Assembly (NCBI GenBank): GCA_051000755.1
Contig: JBPCNZ010000093.1
Location: 1-62,551, forward strand
DNA length: 62,551 bases
Direction: 5' to 3'
From: JALZAH01 sp051000755
Lineage (GTDB): Bacteria; Actinomycetota; Acidimicrobiia; Acidimicrobiales; Palsa-688
The notes beneath the pieces are model-generated. The model saw only the letters and a program-made list of their open reading frames with translations. It ran no database searches and had not been told where the DNA came from. Shown in pieces: positions 48,402 to 56,466 of the stretch. Positions within the stretch are counted from its first letter, which is position 1; the number at the start of each line of letters is the position of its first letter. A program made the position numbers and the translations under genes.

Positions 48402-51174
48402 TCATTCGGACCGTCAGCCCCCTACGGCCGTGTAGATACCCATCGCCACCAGGAGCAAGCCCACCACGAAGAAGAACGCCGAGCCCCGACGGATGACCGT
48501 CGACCGCTGCCGGTGCAACGTCTCGGGCAACGAGGAGGGCACCACCCGTTCCACGTGATGCCACCCGAACCATCCGAGGGCCGCTGAGCTCAGACCGAAC
48601 ACGACGAGTAGCCCGGCCCACACCGCGGTGGGAGGAGAATCGAGGTGACCCTTGAAGGCGGCGGCGGTGATGGCCAGCATGCTCATCAGTGTTCTCCTTG
48701 GGAGACGGTCGGTCCTGGGAGACGGTCGGTCCTGGGGAGACGGTCGGTCCTGGGGAGACGGTCGGTCCTTGGAAGACGGTCGGTCGTTGGGAGGCGGTCG
48801 GTGCCACCCGGACGGGTGCCGGCCCTCGAGCCGGCACTCCACCTGGCCACGATACGGTCCGCCGCCCTTGACCGGCACGCCAATCGACTCGACTGACTGA
48901 CACCACCAACCAGGCCGCGAGCAGGGCCAGGAGTACCGAGACGGCCAGGACCAGTCCGAACTGACGGAGGAGGTTCAGCCGTGAGAAAGCCAGGACGGCG
49001 AAGCCGACAACCGACGTGGTCGCCGCCACCCCGACGGCGGACCAGGGCCGGCGCTGGCCGGCGGCGTACCCGCCGAGGGCCATGACCGCGAACTCGCCTC
49101 CCACGGCTGACGTCAGCGAACCGAGGGATACGGTCAGGGGGGTGAGCGGCGTTCCGGTGATCTTGAGGACGGCAAGGCCCCAGCCGGTGGCCAGGGCCGC
49201 CGACAGAACGGCCAGCAGGGCGTCCCGGCGGCGTCGCAGGGCCACCGCCAGGACCAGACCGAAGGCGGCGATGCCGGCCACGTTGGGCAGGATCCGGTCC
49301 CCGGAGAGCAGATCGTTGCTGTGGGCGGCGACCGCCGGCAGCCCCGTGATCGACACGGTGGCCCCTGCGGGAAGGGGCGGGAGCTCCTTGCGGACCGACG
49401 CGATGAGCTTGGACTCGTCCTCCAGACTGCCCAACTTCACCCCGAAGGCCATCACGGACTGGGCCTGGTCGTCACGGACGGTCACCGTCGTCAGATACGA
49501 CGGGAGCAGCTGGAGGGCGGAGTCGATCTCTGCGGTGGACGGGTTGGGCCCCAGCCACGACAGCAGGCTCGCAGGAGACACGATCGGGTCGAGCTCGCTG
49601 CCGTGGTGGGCGACCAGGGTGGCCTGACCCCGGTCGTACCACGACAGGTAGGCGGGGCTGAGCACGTTGGCGCCCCGGACATAGACGTCGAGCTCGCCGG
49701 ACGCGCCCAGGATGGACTGGGCCTCGACTCCCTGACGGAGCGCGGGGAGCCCCGCGGCCAGGCTCTGAGGATCGCTGTCCAGCGGCAGCGAGGCCAGGAA
49801 GCTCCATCCCGCCACCCCCGCGGCCAGGCCCAGGGCGGCGCCGGCCAGCCAGCGGCGACGGGAGCGCTCCGGCCTGCTCCCACCGGTTGCCTCAGCGTTC
49901 TCGGGGGCAGATCTCGGCTCGGGGGGCGGTCGACCCCCACCGAGGCCCAGCACCCGGGCCACCGCCAGACCGAGCACGGCGGAGAGGACCAGGCCGACGA
50001 CGAGGGCCAGGCCCAGGTCGCGCACGAAGGGCAGGGGCGAGCTGGCCAGCAGGGCCAGGCTGGCGCCACTGGCCACCACCGCAGCCAGGATCTGGCGGGG
50101 CCGACCGTTGCGCAGAGCGTAGATCGGGTAGTCCGTTCCTACCCCCAGGATGATGGGCAGGAAGGCGAGGAGCCCGATGGACAGCGGCACCCCGAACCAG
50201 CCGAAGATGGCCATGGTGGCGCCGGTGGCCACCAACCCCACCGCCAGGGGCAGCAACCGCTCCCACCACCGCACCCGCCGCCGGGTCACGAAGAAGCAGA
50301 TGGCGACGACGGCGATGACGATGGGAGCGAGCAACGGCAGCTCGTTGACGACCTCGGTGCCCAAGGCGGCGGCGATGACGGGCTGACCGGTCACCTCCGA
50401 GGAGGCCAGGGGCAGACCGGCGCCCTTGACGGCGGCCCGCACCTGACGGACCAGGGTCCCTGTACCGCTCTGGCTCAGGTTCGGCGACGGGCGGATCAGG
50501 ATGGCGACGTGGGTCGGGTCCGGGACCAGCCAGTGGAAGGCGGGCCGGGCCTTGCCGCCGGGCAGGAACACCGTCGGGCCGTAACTGGCATTGGACAGCG
50601 ACGGCAGACCGACCTTGAGGCCCTGGGTCAGCAGCGACCCGTAACGGACATCGAAGGCCTGCTGGGCGGCGTCGCCGGCCGTCTGCTGGGCCGCCGGGGA
50701 CGCCCCCGCCGCGGCCGCCTGGTTTTCGGCCTGGCTCACCACCGTCTGGCTGGCGCTGGTGATCTCCTGGACCAGGTGCTTGACACTGATCACGATTTCG
50801 TTGAGCGTCGTGGCCGGCCCGTAGACCACCGACACGTTGGCGAGCTGGGACAGCCGTCCTTCCAGGGCCAGCAGGCTGTACACCGGCTGCCCGCTCAGCA
50901 ACTGGGCCGGCATCTTGGCGGTCAGCAGCACCGCGATCGGGTCGCCGCCGAAGGATTGCTGTTCGTGGGTCCAGGTCCGCACGGAACCGTCCTGGGCGGA
51001 CACTGACGTGACGGTCGTGTCCAGGCGGAGGCGGGAGAGGCCACCGACCATCGCCGCCACGATGACGGCGACACCCACCACGACCAGCATCCGCCGCGAC
51101 CAACGACGACCGGCCCGGCGCGCCGACCCGCCCTCCGGCGCTGTGGTCAGCTCAGCCCTTTTCCTGGGGGACAC
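48376..51174 (-). CDS. MMPL/RND lipid transporter in the Mce operon, with a probable 3' frameshift
   Basis: A large RND-type membrane protein. Twelve membrane segments are expected in two halves. Segment 4 of the first half has GVGTDYPIYALRNG, keeping the Asp-Tyr proton-relay pair of MmpL proteins. The matching place in the second half reads VGGEFAVMALGGY, so the second Asp-Tyr is Glu-Phe. The frame as read ends at 48376 and overlaps the next gene by over 300 bases. Within 18-bp repeats (PGPTVS) one unit lacks one base near 48717-48719. Adding it ends the protein ...TVSQGEH at a TGA (48688-48686) touching the next ATG. The start is uncertain: GTG 51174, a CTG at 51150 just after the mceF stop, or ATG 51090. 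It probably exports or imports lipid together with the Mce complex. Confidence 0.8.
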   Translation of the reverse strand: MSPRKRAELTTAPEGGSARRAGRRWSRRMLVVVGVAVIVAAMVGGLSRLRLDTTVTSVSAQDGSVRTWTHEQQSFGGDPIAVLLTAKMPAQLLSGQPVYSLLALEGRLSQLANVSVVYGPATTLNEIVISVKHLVQEITSASQTVVSQAENQAAAAGASPAAQQTAGDAAQQAFDVRYGSLLTQGLKVGLPSLSNASYGPTVFLPGGKARPAFHWLVPDPTHVAILIRPSPNLSQSGTGTLVRQVRAAVKGAGLPLASSEVTGQPVIAAALGTEVVNELPLLAPIVIAVVAICFFVTRRRVRWWERLLPLAVGLVATGATMAIFGWFGVPLSIGLLAFLPIILGVGTDYPIYALRNGRPRQILAAVVASGASLALLASSPLPFVRDLGLALVVGLVLSAVLGLAVARVLGLGGGRPPPEPRSAPENAEATGGSRPERSRRRWLAGAALGLAAGVAGWSFLASLPLDSDPQSLAAGLPALRQGVEAQSILGASGELDVYVRGANVLSPAYLSWYDRGQATLVAHHGSELDPIVSPASLLSWLGPNPSTAEIDSALQLLPSYLTTVTVRDDQAQSVMAFGVKLGSLEDESKLIASVRKELPPLPAGATVSITGLPAVAAHSNDLLSGDRILPNVAGIAAFGLVLAVALRRRRDALLAVLSAALATGWGLAVLKITGTPLTPLTVSLGSLTSAVGGEFAVMALGGYAAGQRRPWSAVGVAATTSVVGFAVLAFSRLNLLRQFGLVLAVSVLLALLAAWLVVSVSRVDWRAGQGRRTVSWPGGVPARGPAPVRVAPTASQRPTVFQGPTVSPGPTVSPGPTVSQDRPSPKENTDEHAGHHRRRLQGSPRFSSHRGVGRATRRVRSELSGPRMVRVASRGTGGALLVARDVAPAAVDGHPSGLGVLLRGGLAPGGDGYLHGRRGLTVRMSGDGRGFR
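48414..48686 (-). CDS. Small two-segment membrane protein in the Mce operon
   Basis: A 90-aa protein, not recognised. It has two membrane segments (TAVWAGLLVVFGLSSAALGWFGW and GSAFFFVVGLLLVAMGIYTAV) joined by a basic loop (HRQRSTVIRR). The ATG at 48686 has AAGGAGA seven bases upstream, a strong start. The MMPL frame as read runs across this whole gene, but if the MMPL frame is repaired it ends in TGATG exactly at this ATG. Possible partner of MMPL or of the adjacent ATPase. Confidence 0.75.
   Translation of the reverse strand: MSMLAITAAAFKGHLDSPPTAVWAGLLVVFGLSSAALGWFGWHHVERVVPSSLPETLHRQRSTVIRRGSAFFFVVGLLLVAMGIYTAVGG
48701..48795. repeat. 17/18-bp minisatellite at the 3' end of the MMPL gene, containing the suspected indel
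   Basis: About five units of GGGGAGACGGTCGGTCCT. Three are 18 bp, coding PGPTVS-type hexapeptides. The unit containing CCTGGGAG (48714-48721) has three G where its sister units have four, making it 17 bp and shifting the MMPL frame. Confidence 0.9.
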
Positions 51175-52459
51175 TCGGGTAGGTCCCGCCGAGGACCGGC
51201 TTGGGGCTCCCCGACTGGCCGGGACCCGGATAGGCGTTGCCTGGGGGGATCGAGCCAACGCCGTTCTGCAGGGCGCCGAGCCCGGGGATGGCCGTGCCCG
51301 ACTGGGTGATGGCCTCGACATCGGCGAAATAAGAGGTGGCGTCGCGATGGGCGTGGCCGGCGGCATCGAAGTTGGCGAAGAAGCCCCCGATGTCCCTGTT
51401 GTACGGCTCGAGGAAGTGGACCACCGGATTGAAGTTGGAGAGGACGTTGGCGCCCGAGGGCAACAGGTTGGTCAGGTCCTGAGCCGTCGTCGGCAGGGGC
51501 CAGAGCGTCGCCGGGGCGTCGACCAGGGTGGAGTTGAGGGACGGCAGGATCGTCCGCAGGGCCCGGGTCGTCCCCGGCAGGGTGATGAGAGCCTGGTTGA
51601 GGGTGGGGGCCGCCCGCTGCAGGTTGATGGCGATCGGCGACAGCGCCGCCGACAGCGTCTCGATGCTGCCCGACGCGTTGTGGGCCGAGGTGAGGACCGC
51701 CGGGAGCTGCTGGACGGTCTGGGCCAGCGTCGCCTGGCTGCTCGCCGTGGCCTTGCTGACCTGGTCGGCGGAGGTGGCCAGATCGCCGATCTGGCCCTGG
51801 CCCTCGTCGAGGACGGCCATCAGGGTCCCGGTCTGGCGGACCAGGGCTTGCAGGTCGCTGGTCTGGGCGGCGAGAACGTCGAAGACGGTCTGCCCTTGTG
51901 CTCCGACGTTGGCCAGGTCACCGAGGAGGTTGTTGAGGTCTCCGGCCCGCCCGTAGGTGGCCGAGTTGAAGGAGGTCAGAAGCTGCCGGGCCGCGTCCTG
52001 GGTCGGCGGCGGGAAGGCGTTGAAGACGGTGTTGATCGACGTGAAGTTCTTGGCCGCCGACAGGGGGAGGGTGGAGCCGGTCGGCAGCTTCGGTCCGTTG
52101 CCGTCGGTGATCTCCACGAAGGTCTCGTTGATCAGGGTCTTGTCCTGGATCTGGACCTGGGCGCCCTGGTGGAGCGGTCCGTTGCGATGGAGCACCATGT
52201 GCACCTTCACGTCGCCCTTGGCGACGTTGAGGCCTTCGACCGTGCCGATGGGCACGCCGGCCATGTCGACATCGCTGGCGTGGGCCAGGTTCTCGATGTT
52301 GGAGAACTGGGCGTTGAAGCTGTAGCCGTGCCCGGTGATGAGGGGGATGTTGCCGCCGGACTTGGCCCACAGGAGGCCGAAGAGGAGGAGGCCGACGATC
52401 ACGAAGGCCGCGACCGCCAGGGTCCGGAGGCGGCTCAGGGACGCTGCCGAGTAACGCAT
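51152..52459 (-). CDS. Mce family protein, sixth (MceF position)
   Basis: A 435-aa lipid-carrier subunit: an N-terminal membrane segment (about residues 12-32), the MlaD/Mce domain (YSFNAQFSNIENLAHASDVDMAGVPIGTVEGL to TLINETFVEIT, residues about 45-120), a long alpha-helical tube region, and a Gly/Pro-rich end. Six such proteins would form a hexameric tube crossing the envelope space. It has no lipobox and no cysteine. The ATG at 52459 is one base after the mceE stop. Confidence 0.93.
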   Translation of the reverse strand: MRYSAASLSRLRTLAVAAFVIVGLLLFGLLWAKSGGNIPLITGHGYSFNAQFSNIENLAHASDVDMAGVPIGTVEGLNVAKGDVKVHMVLHRNGPLHQGAQVQIQDKTLINETFVEITDGNGPKLPTGSTLPLSAAKNFTSINTVFNAFPPPTQDAARQLLTSFNSATYGRAGDLNNLLGDLANVGAQGQTVFDVLAAQTSDLQALVRQTGTLMAVLDEGQGQIGDLATSADQVSKATASSQATLAQTVQQLPAVLTSAHNASGSIETLSAALSPIAINLQRAAPTLNQALITLPGTTRALRTILPSLNSTLVDAPATLWPLPTTAQDLTNLLPSGANVLSNFNPVVHFLEPYNRDIGGFFANFDAAGHAHRDATSYFADVEAITQSGTAIPGLGALQNGVGSIPPGNAYPGPGQSGSPKPVLGGTYPSVPQEKG

Positions 52460-52460
52460 G

Positions 52461-53747
52461 TCAGCAGCCTTCCGCCAGGGGGGGCACCGCAGGCAGTTTG
52501 GGCACGATGAAACAGGCCAACTTGCTGGTTTCGGTGACGATGAGCGACCGGAAGATCGGGTTCTGGCCCTGCTGCAGCGACGTCAGGCTGTTGGTGTTGT
52601 AGAAGAAGCCCTGCAGCCACGGCATGTCGTAGGCGACGTAGGCGGTGAGGGGCTTGAGGTCGGGGACGATGGTGTTGAGGACGCCGAGGCTGGGGTTGGC
52701 CGTGACCAGATAGCTGCGCAGATCGCTGACCAGCGGGTTGGCGTCGGTGATGACGGGACCGAGCTGGTTGATGACCGGATGGAGGACCTTGAGGGTGCTG
52801 TTGAGCTGATCCAAGGCGTTGGGCAGGATGGTCGCTGCCCCCCGCACGTGGTCGAGGAGAGGGTTCAGCTGCCCGGCCAAGGCCTGGACCTTGGGGAGGG
52901 CCTGGCCCAGGGCCTGGGTGGTCTGAGGCAGGTCCTGGAGGGTCTGGCTGAGGGAGCCGTCGTTGGCGGCCAGCGTCTTGAGGGTGGTGTCCGCCGTGGC
53001 CAGGATGGACCCCAGGCGGCTCTGGTTGCCGCCGGCCACGGAGGCCAGCTGGTTGAGGTCCGACACCAGGGTGCGGATGTTGGCCTGCCGGGTGGCCAGG
53101 GCGGCGGCGACAGGCTGGAGGGCGCTGACCGTCGAGTTGGCCGACGACAGGTCGGCGGGCAGGTAGTCCGAGGCGTTGGTCAAACCGGTGTCGGTCTCCG
53201 AGAGGAGCGTCTTGATGGCGGCCTGTTGCTGGGGTCCGAGGTGCTGGAGGATCTGGTCCACCTCGATCGGCGATGTGGTCTGGGCCAGGGGGATCGTCAA
53301 GCCGGGCAGGGCACCGCTGCCCGGCGTGCCCGGGTTCACCTCGACATACATCTCGTTGAGCGGAGTCTTGGCTTGGAGGACGGCGGTGGCGTTCTTGTAC
53401 AGCTTGATGGTCTTGTCGGTGATCAGGAACTGCAGCTTGGCCTTGCCACCCGTCCCCAGGGTGGCGGTGCCGATGTCTCCGACGTGCACGCCGGCCACGC
53501 GGATCTCCTGGTGCTGGCCGGGTGCCACCGCCGAGGCGTCGTTGAACATGGCGTAATACGTCGTCTTGTGCTGCCAGGGGAAGATGATGTCCTCCTGGGA
53601 GACGAACACGGCGAAGATGGTCAGGCCGAGCACGATGGTGAACAGCAGGACCAGGATGTTGCGGAGCAACCCCGGGCGGCGGGTGATGAAGTCCCGCAGC
53701 CTGACCAGGCCGTTGCGGCGCTTGGGAGCTTCGGCGGCGGCGGTCAT
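52461..53747 (-). CDS. Mce family protein, fifth (MceE position)
   Basis: A 428-aa Mce protein: membrane segment at about 28-50, Mce domain (TTYYAMFNDASAVAPGQHQEIRVAGVHVGDIGTATL to TPLNEMYVEVNPGT), then helical repeats with many Leu/Gln/Asn heptads. Mycobacterial MceE proteins are often lipoproteins, but here there is no lipobox cysteine near the membrane segment. Two cysteines lie at the very C-terminus (KLACF and AEGC at the end). ATG 53747 overlaps mceD as ATGA. Confidence 0.93.
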   Translation of the reverse strand: MTAAAEAPKRRNGLVRLRDFITRRPGLLRNILVLLFTIVLGLTIFAVFVSQEDIIFPWQHKTTYYAMFNDASAVAPGQHQEIRVAGVHVGDIGTATLGTGGKAKLQFLITDKTIKLYKNATAVLQAKTPLNEMYVEVNPGTPGSGALPGLTIPLAQTTSPIEVDQILQHLGPQQQAAIKTLLSETDTGLTNASDYLPADLSSANSTVSALQPVAAALATRQANIRTLVSDLNQLASVAGGNQSRLGSILATADTTLKTLAANDGSLSQTLQDLPQTTQALGQALPKVQALAGQLNPLLDHVRGAATILPNALDQLNSTLKVLHPVINQLGPVITDANPLVSDLRSYLVTANPSLGVLNTIVPDLKPLTAYVAYDMPWLQGFFYNTNSLTSLQQGQNPIFRSLIVTETSKLACFIVPKLPAVPPLAEGC

Positions 53748-55183
53748 GGTTTCACCCCCGGAGGCGTGACGCTCCTGGTGTTGGCTGTCGTGCCGGTGAC
53801 GCCGTTGCCGGTCGCGTCACCGGGGCAGGCCAAACCCGCACAGGTATCGGTGTTGGGCTCGTGCAACGGACTGGGGACGGTGGTGTAGGCGTTGAAGCCC
53901 AGCTCCACCGGCACGAAGTGGCCCACGTTGTCGGCGTAGCGGAAGGTGCCGTCCACCCCGGTCAGGGAGTAGGCGATGGCCTGGTAGAGGCTGAATGGCT
54001 TCCCCGTGGTCACGCTGCCGTTAGGACCGGTCGCTCGCTCATTGGCCGGCAGGTTGCCCCGGACATCGACGAGCGAGGGGATGATGGCGGCGCCATCGGC
54101 CGTCGGCTTGAGCAGGTGGTCGAGCACAGGCCCGTTGATCCCGTTGATCACCGACGTCAGTTGTGTCGTGGTGGGCACCAGCTGGTTGAGGAGCGGGGGC
54201 AGCTGGGTGAGCAGGGGCTGCAGCTGGTTGAGGACGGGCAGAGCGTCGACCAGGAACGGCTGGGACTGGTTCACCAGGGTGTCGAGGTGCTGGACGCTGG
54301 GCCGGGCCAGGTTGGCGCTGATGTCGACCTCGTGGAGGGTGCTGCGCAGCGCCGACAGCCCATCGCGGGCGTTGCTCAGGTCGACGGGAAGGGTGGCGGC
54401 CAGGCGCCGGAGGGCGTCGGCGTTGGTGCCGAGGGTGGTGGAGAAGGTCCCCAGGCCCGAGACCACCGACTCGATCTGGCCCTGCTGGGCGGTGAGGGTG
54501 GCGTCGGTGCGCTCCAGGTTGGCGACCAGGTCGGTCAGGTCACCGGGCTGGTTGCCCTGGAAAGCATTGAGGACGGTGCCGGCCGGGCGCAGGGCGTCAG
54601 GGGCGTTGGTGAGCAACGACGTGGCCGACTTGGTACCGCCGTCGGTCAGGGTCGTCGAGACCTGGTTGACGAACTTCTTCTGGCCCTGCTGCGCGGGGGG
54701 CGGGAAAGCGGAGAGGATGGAGTCCACGTACACGGGCGTGGTGGTGCGGGCCAGCGGGATCGTCTGATGGGGCCGTCCGTTGCCGCCGCCGGGGGTCAGC
54801 TGCACGTAGTTGATCCCTCCCAGCAGGCTTTCGATGCGCAGTTGGGCCGAGGGGCTGGTGCCCAGCTTTACTGCGTTGTTACCGTAGAGCTTCATGCTCA
54901 CCATGGCGCCCTGGGCGTTGTGCTTGAGTCCGGTTACCACGCCGACGGGTACCCCCGACACCTTGACCTTGGTCTGGTCCACCCTCAGGAGGTAGGTGCG
55001 GTCGAACTCGGCCTGCACGGTGTTGCCTGACGCCAGGGCGGCCTGGATGGCGTGGCGCTTGACCCCGCCGTAGAACAGGCCCACGATGACCAGCAGGGTG
55101 ACGGCTCCGATGACGAAGCGGGGGACCTTGCGGACCCGCCGGTCGAGGGGGAGCTTGTCGGTCTTGGAGCGGCGGAGCTTCAC
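53744..55183 (-). CDS. Mce family protein, fourth (MceD position)
   Basis: A 479-aa Mce protein: a basic start (KLRRSKTDKLPLDRRVRKVPR), membrane segment FVIGAVTLLVIVGLFYGGV, Mce domain (VQAEFDRTYLLRVDQTKVKVSGVPVGVVTGL), a helical region and a Thr/Pro/Gly-rich end with a cysteine pair DTCAGLACPG. The GTG at 55183 overlaps the mceC stop as GTGA. A frame to 55249 lies inside mceC and is rejected. Confidence 0.93.
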   Translation of the reverse strand: MKLRRSKTDKLPLDRRVRKVPRFVIGAVTLLVIVGLFYGGVKRHAIQAALASGNTVQAEFDRTYLLRVDQTKVKVSGVPVGVVTGLKHNAQGAMVSMKLYGNNAVKLGTSPSAQLRIESLLGGINYVQLTPGGGNGRPHQTIPLARTTTPVYVDSILSAFPPPAQQGQKKFVNQVSTTLTDGGTKSATSLLTNAPDALRPAGTVLNAFQGNQPGDLTDLVANLERTDATLTAQQGQIESVVSGLGTFSTTLGTNADALRRLAATLPVDLSNARDGLSALRSTLHEVDISANLARPSVQHLDTLVNQSQPFLVDALPVLNQLQPLLTQLPPLLNQLVPTTTQLTSVINGINGPVLDHLLKPTADGAAIIPSLVDVRGNLPANERATGPNGSVTTGKPFSLYQAIAYSLTGVDGTFRYADNVGHFVPVELGFNAYTTVPSPLHEPNTDTCAGLACPGDATGNGVTGTTANTRSVTPPGVKP

Positions 55184-56463
55184 TTGCCCGGGCACCCCCC
55201 CGAGGTGGACGTCAACTTGTAGGACGTGTTGGGGGCGGGATAGGCGCAACGCCCGAGACCCGGCGCCGGATTGCCCGTGGTGGAGCGGCCATCGACGGTG
55301 ACGCTGAACGGCAGCCAGTTGCCGTTCTGGTCGCCCTTGGACAACCCGTCAGCCAGCGTGTTCCACAGGTTGGTCATGTCAACGGTGTAGGGGGCGAGGT
55401 AGGTGAGCAGCGGGTTGGAGTTGCGCATCAGCTCGGCCAGGAACGGCACCACCGGCGTGGCCCCTTGCACCGGCGACATGGCTTCGGCCTTGGCCGCAGT
55501 GATCCCGAGCTTGTGGAACCCGGGAACCGCTTGGGCGGAGACACTCGGCACCTTCCGCAGGGGACTGACACCCTGGCGCAGGAAGGTGCGCAGATCCGGG
55601 GTCCCTGAACCGGCGGCCGCCAACCCCGGGCTCAGGTCGGCGAAGGCGACCTTGGCCTGACCGGCCACCGTGCTCAGTGAGTTGAGGGCGGGGGTGAAGA
55701 CCGGCAGGGCGGGGGCGGCGGCGTTGATCGTGTCCGTGAGGGCGTGGCCGTTCTGGGTGTCGATGGCGGCGAACGTCGTGTTCATGTTGGCCAGCAGGTC
55801 CGCCAGCTGCTGGGTGCGGCCCTGGAAGCGGCTGGCCAGCAGGTTGGACTCCTGGATCAGCGGCACCAGGCCGGCTGCCGGGTCGGTGAGGGTGGCGGTG
55901 GTGGTCCCCATGGCCGGCAGCAGGGTCCGAGAGGTGCTGATGATGGTGTTGAGATCGGGGCCCCGGCCGCCCAGGCCGACGCCGAGGGTTCGGATGGCGC
56001 TGGCTGTCGCCCGGGCCTGGGTGGGCCCGAGGATGTTGAGGATGGCGTCGAACTCCACCGGCGTAGTGGTGTGGTCCAGAGCGATGCCATCCTTGGGCGG
56101 CGGGCCGCTGGCCGCGGTGCCGGGGTCAAGGCTGATGTACTCGCTACCGAGCGCCGAGACGGCCCCGACCGAGGCGGTGGCGTTGGCGTGGACGTCGGTG
56201 CCGGGCTGCAGCTGCATGGTCACATGGGAGAGGTTGGTCTTGGCGTCGTAGGTGATCTTGCTGACCTGGCCGACCCGGGCGCCGCTGACCCGCACATCGT
56301 TGTGGGCCACGACGTTGGAGGCGGTGGAGAAGGTGGCGCTCACGTAGTGGTAGGGGTAGGCGGGCACACCGCTGATGGCCGTCGCCGCCAGGTAGATGGT
56401 CACCAGCACGACGGCGATGAGGCCCAGGCCCAGCAGTCGGTTCTTGTTGGCGTGGCTACGCAT
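55180..56463 (-). CDS. Mce family protein, third (MceC position)
   Basis: A 427-aa Mce protein: membrane segment LLGLGLIAVVLVTIYLAATA, Mce domain (HYVSATFSTASNVVAHNDVRVSGARVGQVSKI to LGSEYISLDPG), helical region, and a C-terminal cysteine pair (GRCAYP and GGCPGK). The ATG at 56463 is three bases after the mceB stop. Confidence 0.93.
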   Translation of the reverse strand: MRSHANKNRLLGLGLIAVVLVTIYLAATAISGVPAYPYHYVSATFSTASNVVAHNDVRVSGARVGQVSKITYDAKTNLSHVTMQLQPGTDVHANATASVGAVSALGSEYISLDPGTAASGPPPKDGIALDHTTTPVEFDAILNILGPTQARATASAIRTLGVGLGGRGPDLNTIISTSRTLLPAMGTTTATLTDPAAGLVPLIQESNLLASRFQGRTQQLADLLANMNTTFAAIDTQNGHALTDTINAAAPALPVFTPALNSLSTVAGQAKVAFADLSPGLAAAGSGTPDLRTFLRQGVSPLRKVPSVSAQAVPGFHKLGITAAKAEAMSPVQGATPVVPFLAELMRNSNPLLTYLAPYTVDMTNLWNTLADGLSKGDQNGNWLPFSVTVDGRSTTGNPAPGLGRCAYPAPNTSYKLTSTSGGCPGK

Positions 56464-56466
56464 GGC

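Noticed and set aside
48376..48685. A genuine 100-residue C-terminal extension of the MMPL protein
   Set aside because: It is read in a different frame over a well-supported small gene, has Arg/Gly-rich shadow composition, and vanishes when one base is restored in a repeat unit.
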